Below, piece by piece: positions 52,004-61,900 of a DNA stretch of 64,000 bases. Origin of the DNA: Linnemannia elongata (Eukaryota; Mortierellomycota; Mortierellomycetes; Mortierellales; Mortierellaceae); assembly GCA_036320915.1 (NCBI GenBank), contig JAXBDG010000013.1:248001-312000 (forward strand), read 5' to 3'. A program made the position numbers and the translations under genes. The notes beneath the pieces were generated by a model that had not been told where the DNA came from, ran no database searches, and was given only the letters and a program-made list of their open reading frames with translations. Positions within the stretch are counted from its first letter, which is position 1. Every line of letters begins with the position of its first letter.

Positions 52004-54627
52004 TTATTGTAGGGCATCGAGGCGCGCCTCAAGGATGTTAAGCGGATTTACGTATGAGGTTGGTCCAAAAATACTCTGCCAAGCCGTGGACGACGACAAG
52101 AGAGAGGAGTCCCTCTGAAGATCAGAGATATCCTCTAGCGCCTTTGCAATCTGTATCCTGTCTCGTAACAGTACACTGGAGGGAAGTAGGAGGGCGAGAA
52201 GGTGGAAAGTTACACCGGCAAGAATCAACGCAGAACTTGATGTGGAATCGGGGGTCCTGTGGTCGATGCGTTCCAGGAGTGGGAGGAGGTTTTCGAGAAG
52301 GCGGGTCAAGAAGGCGCTATAGAGACTTGGTTGTGCAAAGGCCCAGTTTTCAGTGGTTTGGTCTTGGTGGATGAAGGTCCAAGTGGATTCTTTGTGGGCT
52401 GGGAAGAGGACGCAGAAGAGTGTGAGGCATAGCTCTAGGTCCTCATTTAGGTGCTCGAAGGTTGCTGTTGTGGTTGTAGTTGCTGCTGCTGCGGAGGTGG
52501 CGTTGGGTGGGAACCTTGGCTCATTTCTGTAAACCACACTTGCGAGAAAGATGTCAAGACATGTTGCCTTTATGTCTTGAACCTATTCAAAAGGAAAGAA
52601 GGATTGGAGGGCGAGTGTTAATTCGTTGACTAGTTGAGAGTTGAGTATCGCGTTGAAGGCATGCACAAAAGATACCTTGCCATAGACAGGAGACGCAGGA
52701 CCAAAAGCCTCCTCAAGATCCCTGCAAGCCTCTAAGCTCAGCGCGGCTGTCCAGAGTAGCCTTGGTAGAAAATGACTAGGTGCGACAGGGATCGAAAGAA
52801 GGAGCTGCTTTACGCTTTCGTGAAGCTTCTCCACCTTGGAGGCATCAATTTGGTCCCCATTTGCAATCTTGAGGGAGTGTACTAGCTCGACACCCGCACT
52901 TGTCAAGTGAAGCTGCAATTCCGCGAGCACATCTCGAGAGTTCATAGTTGTGAGAAAAACTTGTTTGAATCCGTACTCTACGGAGTCCACATCAGACGAT
53001 ACCAATTCCTTGGGGAAGTTACGAGTTAGACTTGTAACAACAGATTGTATATCTTGCCGGGCTGTGAGTACATTTAGAATGCCCTCGGAGAGAGTGTCTG
53101 AGGGGACAGAGTCCAATGCAAGGAGAGAGGGAGAGATTCCCATTGTCCGAATGGTATCTAAGAACAAGAGCATTTGTGAGCTACACTCGTCCAAATAGCA
53201 GGAAAAGATAAAGTCGCGGTCCAGGAGAGTTGCCCAACGTGTAGGAGGCATGAACTATGCATAGATATATAGAAGCGTGAGTACGAGGGTAGAGTAATTG
53301 GCACGTTATACCAGAGACGAGCATGAATGTTGGAAATTAAAGATACCTTGGTAATGAGCTCTGGTCGGCTATAACGCAATGGATCTGATACAGCGCCTTC
53401 GAGATATTGGTACATTCTATTAAGAGAGGAAGTACTGCCGTTTAGAATGCCACATTATGAATAACGGTTCCACGACGCATGCAACGATTGTGAGTGAGCG
53501 GTACCTGAACTTGAGCTGTTCTAGTGTGGAGGTAGGTTGTCGTGACCCAATCTTCTTTGCAACGCGTTGGACCAGCGACCGGAACTCAACATCGTCATAC
53601 GAGTTCTTGAGTAGCTATGTTGATGAACGCGATTAAAATGTTAGCATGGTTGGACAGATTGGTGGCGTAACTTTCGATTCGACTTTGGACGTAAAGGAGG
53701 AGTCAATTACCAGGATGTCAATCTTTTCAGAGAGCTGGATCCGAGTCTCCAGATGATGCAAAACAAATTCTGCAGGTCCAAGGATGAACTTGAGCATGGA
53801 TGTGCGCGCATAGAGAGGGAGGGATTCTTCACTAGTCATTTCCATGCAGATTGAAGTTGCGAGGGTTCGAAGAGGGTCTGGAAGAAAGCTGTTGTGTTAG
53901 CGAAGGTCTGGTGCGACAATTGCGGTTTAGGAACACGACGGAGAAAAGTATTACTTACAGCAAGAGTCGGTGTCTTTGAGATGGATACATAGGGAAAGTA
54001 GTCGCTCGCAGCCTTCTACTTCAGCACCGTCGATGACGGACGCGATTACTACATTGAACACTGCGCGCGCATTGACCTATTGTATTCGGGATGGCGTACT
54101 GTTAATTGTATGAAAGGACAAGCGCTACCGAGAAGGCGGGATTCGACAAGAGAAAGTACCTCGATGGAATGCTTGAATGATACGAGTGGTTTGCGTAGGT
54201 TGACGATCATCCAGAACAAAAAGTTGATTATGGTAGTGATGGTGGGCTCAGCCCCCCACGGTGCAGCCAGTAAGGTTGCTCTGGCCGATCGTTGCTCGAG
54301 AAGGGTGTCACCAGGTACTACGAATTGCCGAGCAAGGGAGTGGTGTTGCGTGAAAGTTTGTAGTTCGAGGAATAGGGGTGAAAGGGAAGGACTGAAGTTG
54401 GTGAGGGAGGTTGTTGAGGCTTCCTTGTAGAAGAGGAGTGTGGCTGCCAGGAGTCGGTCAGCCTTTTCTGCGTCAGTCTCGTCCTTGGGCGGATTCCTAG
54501 GTTGGTCGTCATGGTTTGCATGTGAAGAGGAGGAGTGCAGGGGTGAGTGCTGTTGTTGGTGTGAATGAGTGTAACTATGTGTTGAAGGTATGATGCGAGT
54601 CCTTGACTCGGAGGCTTTGTGGTTCAT
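52004..54627 (-). CDS. Unrecognised alpha-helical protein (HEAT-like character)
   Basis: Seven exons on the minus strand (54160-54627, 53959-54076, 53711-53877, 53505-53614, 53347-53416, 52676-53254, 52004-52582) join in consistent phase to 696 residues. A polar His/Ser/Gln-rich N-terminus of about 55 residues is followed by almost continuous predicted helix, for example ADRLLAATLLFYKEA, ITTIINFLFWMIVNL, RAVFNVVIASVIDGAE, FLTRLLENLLPLLERI and LAGVTFHLLALLLPSS. Leucine-rich amphipathic helices in pairs suggest a HEAT/ARM-type solenoid or a subunit of a helical assembly. I see no catalytic motif and do not recognise the family. A Thr/Ala run (AAAATTTTTATF) near residue 520 is low-complexity. 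It shares a 236-bp divergent promoter with the BRCA1-like gene. Its 3' end is 123 bp from the CCT4 stop. Confidence 0.7.
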
Positions 54628-54727
54628 GGTTGCATGAGGGGGTGATCAGGAGGAAAGGTATGGGGAAAAGAGGAGGCGGTGATGTTAACGATCACAGAGG
54701 GCTCCTTTTTCTCAGCGAATACAAAAA

Positions 54728-54735
54728 TGGTGGCG
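54728..54735 (-). promoter_or_regulatory. CGCCACCA promoter word (unknown/BRCA1-like pair)
   Basis: TGGTGGCG on the plus strand, flanked by a run of A. It lies 101 bp from the minus-strand start and 136 bp before the plus-strand start of this divergent pair. Confidence 0.4.
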
Positions 54736-54863
54736 TTGGGCACCGGTCACATCAACGACTTCCTGACGCTCTTGTGTGATCGACATAGGCATTCAGACAC
54801 CTCTTTCATGTCTCCACATCCACCCTTCCTTCCATCGTTGCACTGCTAACATCAACGCCCTGA

Positions 54864-55631
54864 ATGCACCCACCCACGAAAACTCACAAACGCCACAGTA
54901 TAAGTCAGGACGAGAATGGGTCCGATGGCGAACAGGAGATCTTGCCAGACACCACAGTCGGGATTCTGTGTCGCATGGCAGAAGAGATCAAATGTCCCAT
55001 CTGGTAAGCAACTATGGAAAGCCGGTTCTTCTCGACCTTCTTTTTTCGTTCTGAGTGCTACTATCATGGAAGACAAGGCGACTTTGCTTTCGTATCTTCA
55101 AGTAAAAAGAACGTACTGACACGTCTCAATTTCTTCTTTGATAGCCTAGGAACGATGGAGAGACCCGTGTCAACAGGCTGCAACCACACCTTTTGCCACG
55201 AGTGCATCCTCCACGCGCTGAGTCGTAGTGATGGTTGTCCGTTGTGCAAATCACATGTTCATAAGCGAGGGTTGAATAGGGTGGACCACCTTGAGCAGGT
55301 TATCGAGGCCTTCAACCAACTCAAGGAGGCGTTTGAACAGGAGGATGGCCACAGTAAGTTTCTTCAGTTGCTATTGTCGCCTATTGTTGCCACCAAAAAT
55401 TTGATATTCAGTTGACTTGTTCCTGACAGAAAAGAAAAATTATTTTTTGTGTCTTTGCAATCGCGAACTTTCGATTGGCAGCACTGTCCCAAGCACCCAG
55501 GCATTTTGACACTGAGCCCCAGGAGAACTTGACACAGCTGTACCCATACCCTGAAAAGGCGGATGAACTTTCTTCAGGTGCATCATCCAAGCCTGTCGCT
55601 CCCTCCGCAACCCCGTCTATCACAAACGCCC

Positions 55632-55668
<37 letters not shown>

Positions 55669-57209
55669 TGCTGTTGCTACGCGTGCCCCTACCGAGGAAC
55701 CAACACTCTCGTTCCGTCAACCTTCAGGTCGCATCCACGAATCTCAATCAACACAATCAACCTTACCAGAGCAGAGTCAATATGGTGAAGACGTCGACAT
55801 GTACTGCTTTGATGTGGATCTGGACAGCGTGCCTGCAGATCAAGCGGCTCTTTTGGCGGAAAAGATGTTAGCCATGATCTCTCTCGGTCCACCGATCGAA
55901 TCGTCACCTTCGGCTTCACTTCAAGCTTCCTCTTCTTCTCGCAGAACCGGGCATCTTGTGTCACGGAGTCCTTCACAAACACACGCAGTCGTTGTAAAAC
56001 AGGAGAGCGACGCCGACGATGATGAGGACGAGGCGACACAACCCCGGCAAGACCACATAGAGGTTAAGGCGGAACCACCGTCGAGCCTCGACCTCTTTTT
56101 CAGTGGTCCTACTCAGGAGAGAGCATCCAAAGAGATTAATGTTATCATCTGCGGAACATATCTTCCACCACAGAAGAAGGTAATACTTGTTGCTTGTTTT
56201 GAATCCAAAAGTATATATGATCTTCGAACACTAGGAGCATGACTCTTAAACCTGCTGTCTTCGTTTCTTTCATGTGCTTCCTAGACGCGGATGGACAGTG
56301 TAACCAAGGGCCTCAAAGGCAAGACGATCAACGATCTGACGAGTAGGCCGACCCATATAGTCATGGACATAAGTAAGTCAAGTGCCCCCTTGCAGTTGGT
56401 TCTGTATGTTGTTATTGACTGGAGTAACTAATACTACGACTCTATGCTTCCTTCACCTTTCACCTTTAGCAACGGAGCAGTGTCAGAAAGGAGGCGGTAG
56501 AACGGTCAAGTTCTTTATGGGCATTCTTTACGCATCTTGGGTTGTTCGATTTGATTGTAAGATTAGTTCAAAATCCTCATGTTACGCGCTTCTGGGAAAT
56601 TACTAGACGCAATGCTAATGCCTTTTCAACAACCGTACTGATAGGGATTCTGGCGTCGCAAGAGGCAGGATACTGGGTCGACGAGAGTTCGTACCAGATT
56701 GCCGATAATGAGATGAACTGCAACCCAGCAAAACTCTCCCGAGCCAGTCGCTCACGAGGAGTAAGTCATGTAGACATCACTTGCTCGCCTCCGTTCTGGC
56801 AACCCCTGCCTTGTTCTAACGTTACATGTCCTGCACACATTAATAACATTAATAGGATCATCCACTGTTCACAGACTATGAGTTTCAACTCGCTGGCCCA
56901 TTTGTGACGCCGACAAGGGACGAAATGGAGCTGATGATCAGGACGGGGGGTGGAACCGTTGTCCCAAGGTTATTTCAACGCGATCGATCTACAGCGGCCA
57001 ACGATGGTGATAACACTAAACATGTGCTGTTGTATGATCAGACCAATGATGGAGTGTTGAGTCTCAAGAAGCTAAAGGTGGAGATCAAATCAGTTCAGGC
57101 GCAGGCGCTGTCGATTGGAAAGACGGTTTCTATAGTCCCTTGCAAGGCTCTGTTGGATTGTATTTCTCAGTATGATATGGAAAAGATGGTAGAGACCATT
57201 CCATCGTGA
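54864..57209 (+). CDS. BRCA1-like RING plus tandem-BRCT protein
   Basis: Seven exons: 54864-55003, 55145-55353, 55482-56179, 56285-56372, 56470-56556, 56645-56760, 56856-57209, giving 563 residues. The C3HC4 RING uses C44, C47, C59, H61, C64, C67, C78 and C81. Its RPVSTGCNHTFCHEC and CPLCKSHVHKR resemble BRCA1 (EPVSTKCDHIFC, CPLCKNDITKR). A disordered middle (about 120-330) has a Thr run and acidic patches. Two BRCT repeats end the protein: NVIICGTYL, THIVMDI, RTVKFFMGILYASWVV, then GPFVTPTRDEMELMIRTGG. Around the phosphopeptide pocket T390 and K392 match BRCA1 T1700 and K1702, while S1655 is replaced by C340. Ankyrin repeats of BARD1 and the plant central zinc domain are absent. A nuclear ubiquitin ligase in DNA double-strand break repair is inferred. 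Its partner is not in the window. Confidence 0.85.
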
Positions 57210-57648
57210 GCGCTCGCTTCACTTTCTCAGATGCCGATCATTCCTTGCCCTCCCTTGTACATAAACATCGCATTCATCCAACGCTCCTGATCTGACGCGT
57301 CAAATGCGACCAATTGAAGTCCTGGTGTACATGCCAATGTTTTCATTCTATGATATTTATTCCTTGTTACCTAACGGCGTGGGGTGGGTTGTTGTTGTTG
57401 TCCACTTGCAATGAACGTTCCCGTAGTCTCCTGCGTAGCGTCTCTAAAAAAAAAAAAGCCTGCGCCTGAGAAAAACTTGCGGATCAAACTACTGTAAGTG
57501 GGTTGGTTGTTGATGTTGTGATTGAAAGTCGAGCTGGGTGGAGGTGGTGGGTAAATATTGAGGGGAGTGAGGAGGGTTGACGAGATCCGGCTGTTGATAA
57601 CTCGAATGTTGGTGGTGACATTAAAATTGGCTGAAAAAGATCGCAAAT
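57210..57648. other. Convergent 3' intergenic region, 0.44 kb
   Basis: It lies between the stop codons of the BRCA1-like gene and the small complex I-type gene and would hold both 3' ends. No gene is seen. Confidence 0.5.
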
Positions 57649-58135
57649 TTATGCGTCCTGGGCGAGTCTCCTCTCGCGGTTGGCGAGAAGGACCTCCTTG
57701 CGCTCCTTCAACAACTCGTTCTGTCTCTGCTCGACGTTGTGGACAAAGTATCCAACGCCTCCGAGAGCAACAGCGGCAGCACCGTATCCGGCGAATCCTA
57801 ATTTGTTTACCAAAGTATTGAAGCGTAAGTTGGTAACACTTTGGTCCATTTGTGATCTCAATAATTCTTATCCAACACTCGGCGGTCCTGCGGCCTTGGC
57901 TCAAATATGTTCCTGTAGCCAAAAGGGTGTATGTCTCTTGTGCTGTGCGTGACGAGATCTCTTCAGTGTAGTTTTAGTTCCTGATTCGACCAGACGTGTC
58001 CGGACATCAGAGAGACGGAGAAGCCGAGGACTATCGCTTACCGCTGACGACGGGGCGACGCTGGATGGTGAGGGCGACGGCACGGGCAGCAACGCCAAAG
58101 GTGGCGAAACCGGCAACACTTGTGATGAGGGCCAT
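57649..58135 (-). CDS. Small mitochondrial inner-membrane protein, probable complex I 14 kDa (NUXM-type) subunit
   Basis: Two exons on the minus strand (58042-58135, 57649-57797) join to 80 residues. The N-terminus MALITSVAGFATFGVAARA is a hydrophobic segment, and a second one (GFAGYGAAAVALGGVGYFV) follows RRPVVS. The C-terminus is a charged helix, HNVEQRQNELLKERKEVLL, ending RERRLAQDA. This layout, two short membrane helices then a basic helix with V..RQ..LL.ER...L...R.RR, resembles fungal NADH-ubiquinone oxidoreductase 14 kDa subunits, recalled from memory. The protein would sit in the mitochondrial inner membrane as an accessory subunit. The 244-nt intron is long for this window. A TCACGTGA box lies about 145 bp upstream. 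Confidence 0.65.
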
Positions 58136-58276
58136 GGTTAGTTGGATGTGTAGTGTTTTAAGTAGAATAACTGATGGCAGAGATCTCCGGCGGTCGTTTC
58201 TTGGAAGATCTCCGGAGACGCAGGGTATGCATCCTCAAAAGCTACGGTGACTTCATTTAGATTTCGAGGAAAATGG

Positions 58277-58284
58277 TCACGTGA
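58277..58284. promoter_or_regulatory. TCACGTGA E-box palindrome
   Basis: A perfect 8-bp palindrome with a CACGTG core, about 145 bp before the complex I-type subunit start. It is the kind bound by bHLH factors such as Cbf1 in fungi (family knowledge). Binding here is inferred. Confidence 0.4.
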
Positions 58285-58825
58285 CATCGAAACGAATTCT
58301 CGAATGGGATCGCCCACTTTTTTTGATTTTTTTTGTTCGATTCCCTCGGCTGCCCGCCAACCAGTTCTTCCCTCTTTTTCTCTTCCCTCCTCGCCTTTTT
58401 TCTTCTGCTTCTTTCACCCCTCTCTTTCTCTCTCGCATTCTTTCTCTTTCTTCACACTCACAACTCCACCAGGGATTTACATCCATTCCCCTTCTTTCCC
58501 TTCCTTGTCTTCCTCTCTTCTGAATTCACGTTAATAGCCATCCTCCAACCTCAACGGCATCAACATCACACCTACTTTCCTTCCTCCCCAATCAAACTCT
58601 GTCTCACCAAAACATAACACTTCTCAGGGGAAAACAAATATAAGGAAACAAATCTCGTTCCTCCGTCCCTGCTTCATTTTCACAAACATTAACGCGGCCA
58701 GACCCAACAAGCTCGACGCGTCCCTTCTCCACAACAAACTACATTTCCTCTCTCTCTCAGTCGCCAACAACCTCCTGGACTCTTAGCCTTATTCCCTCAA
58801 AAAAAAGGCAAGGGAATTGTAACAG

Positions 58826-58833
58826 CGCCACCA
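58826..58833 (+). promoter_or_regulatory. CGCCACCA promoter word (TRA1)
   Basis: CGCCACCA followed by TT, 163 bp before the TRA1 ATG. Confidence 0.4.
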
Positions 58834-58988
58834 TTCAATACACAAGCTTTTCCCTCAGGTAATAAAAGGAACATAACGAGTTGTTCACTAAATAATTTAT
58901 TTCAAGCGTCAATCGCATTGGGTCAAGGTTTGACCGAGCACCTTTTTTTTGTCCTGTTGACCTCTTAGACGCATAGCACATACACAAC

Positions 58989-61900
58989 ATGGCCGCACCT
59001 GCAGTAGTCAACTGCGAGGTCTTTGCAACGCGACTCTCTGATCCAGCTCTGGGTAAGTCAACAGGAGTATTCTGCAGGCGCTGAGCCATTCGCATCTTAC
59101 ACTCCCACGATCAAAATGGCAGATCAAGTGCGTTTTGTTGACATTTCCATTTTCTATTGACAATAGATGTGAAGCTTAAGGTCAAGATCGCCTCCGAGCT
59201 TAGGGACTCGGTGGAGATCTTTCAATCCGTGGAATACGCGCGCTTCCTCTCGATCCTGATGCCAGTCTTTACAGATATCCTCATGAACGGACAACCCGTC
59301 TTTGCCAGCAACGCTCCCGAGCAGGTATGGAACCAAACTCGCCACCATTTTTGTTTTTATTCAACACATTTGTTAACCACTACTATGTTGCTAAAAAGCT
59401 ACTGCAACTCTACCCTTCCTTATAGAAACTGCGAAGCACAATTCTGGAGATTTTGCATCGGTTCCCTCACAACGAGTCTTTCCGCGCATACGCCCCAGAA
59501 TTGTTGAAACTGCTGATGCATCTCCTCAGGGTGGAAAACGAGGACAACGCAGTGACATGTTTAAAGACCATCATCGATCTGCATCGGTCGTACAAGCAAA
59601 TTCTGGAGAGCCAAGTTCAACCATTCATCGACATAGTGCAGGAGATGTATCGCAACATGGAACAGACCGTCAAAGATCAGTTCGATAACCCAGGAACCCC
59701 ATTGGGCCAAACGGTATGAGCCTGTCGCGACTGGATGCTGTCACTTATACAACATACGGTTACTTGTCTTTGCTCCACCAATATTGATCTTTCTCTGCTG
59801 TTTGTGTACACATAGCCCGGTGGACCATCTGCTTTTACATCTCCACGGCCGGTGTCGCCGGCTTCGGAACTCTCTGACCAACCTTCCAAGATCCTGGCCA
59901 AGAGTTTGTTCAGTTTCAAGGTCTTGACTGAGTGTCCGATCATTGTCGTTCTACTTTTCCAGACCCATCGTCAATTCGTCAACCCCAACATTGCCACATT
60001 CGTTCCCTTGATCATTCAGGTAGCAGCGTGTTTTGTAATTCGATGTGATTATAATAACGGAATGGATTGTACTTCTATGATAGCAGCGTCTGACAACGTT
60101 TTCCCTTCTGAAATAATAGACTTTGGGATTGCAGGCTAGCCAGCAGGCGGAGGCGCAGAGGTTGGCGAGCGCACATGGCGAAGTGTTTGTGGGAGTCAGT
60201 CCGGCGATTCGTAACAGAACCGTATACACGGAATTCATTGTAGCACAAGTCAAGGTATGGCACATGCCTTTCATACCACTGCAGTCTTCTTGCAACAATA
60301 CCCATAACGACCAAGGAACAACCAACTAACTCTACATATTCAATTTTTAGACCATGTCTTTTCTTGCATATATCCTTCGTGGATCAGCGAACGTATTACG
60401 GCCTCACCAGAACGCGATCCCAGACTTTGTGATTCGACTCTTGCGCGATTGTCCACCAGAAGCAGCAGCAACTCGGAAGGTACTGCAACCTTACATGCAT
60501 TGAAGCAATATGAATCTCTAGGTCTTTTCACAGCAAATAGGATACTAACGCTGCTTCTCATTCTCGGCAACAATAGGAATTGCTCGTGGCAACTCGTCAC
60601 ATCTTGTCTATTGACTTCAGACAGTCGTTTGTGCCAAAAATCGACATTTTGTTGAACGAAAAGGTTTTGGTTGGCACTGGTGTCACATCACATGAGACTC
60701 TCCGGCCCCTGGCCTACAGTATGCTCGCAGATCTGGTTCATCACGTCAGAGCCGAGCTGACGCCAACCCAGCTCGCCAAGACGGTATACATCTATTCACG
60801 GAACTTGCACGACCAGAGTCTTGCGTCTAGTATCCAGACCATGTGCGCCAAACTTCTTTTGAATCTTGTTGACTGCATTGTCCGCATTCCCAACGGCGAA
60901 GGTACGGGTTATCTCACAAACAAGTTTGGAATTACTCATTAGGTCTTCGTTTTTTCAGCAGTATCTAACGAAATTTCAAATTGCAATTAATTAGGCAAGA
61001 TTTTGTTGATCAAGATTCTTGACACTTTCACCAACAAGTTTGCGGCCCTGAACTTGGCTTTCCCCGGTATCTTGAAGCAGGCAGAACGGAAAAAGAACGG
61101 CGACGAGACGTCTGACGATGACTTTGATTTTGAGAAGGCACGGTCTATTCATACTGCCTCAAGCTCAACAGATATCCCTGTGGATCCTGCCAAAGGTACG
61201 ACTTGCTTGACTTTTGCAGAATAAGAGCTTTGCCTGTTGACTGCCCCAACAATATGCTAACCTTAACTATACTATATTACAGATGGGCGATTCTTGTTCA
61301 AGAACTTGGTGGCAGGACTGAAGACGATTCTCATCAACCTCAAGAACTTAAACGAACCCAACACTGCCGGAATGACGAATGCGGTCGCCCGTGACTACGT
61401 CCAAGAGCAGTCCGAGATATTCACGCGTCTCTTCCAGGAGGGCTTGAAATGCTTTGATTACTATACGCTTGACGGTATCGACAACCCCACAGCTCCACCA
61501 AAACCAGCAAACGACAAATCAAATCTGGACGCCACGCCAACAGGCCGGCTCGGACCAACGTCAAAGGAAGAGAAGGAAACTCTGGAGCACTTTGCCCTAG
61601 TGTTCACGATAGCCGACCCTGCTATTTTCCAAGAAGTGTTCACGTCACAGATGGGCTTTTTGTTTGACCAGACTCTCCTCAACATCTCGCTCCTGCAGAT
61701 CCCACAGTTCTTTCTCGCCAATGAGAACGTGTCACAGAACTTTGCAGGAATCTTGTTCCGATTCCTGGTAGATCGACTCGACAAACTCGGAGGCGAGGAT
61801 CAGAACTACTCCTCAGTCATCCTCAGACTGTTCAAGCTGGCGTTCATGGCTGTCACCCTCTTCCCTGATGCCAACGAGATTGTGCTCCAACCCCATCTCG

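Larger units (their letters stand above)
58136..58988. other. Divergent promoter region, 0.85 kb
   Basis: It lies between the complex I-type gene (minus) and TRA1 (plus). It has a TCACGTGA box at 58277, a pyrimidine-rich stretch at 58318-58530, and a CGCCACCA word at 58826. No gene is supported. Confidence 0.5.
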
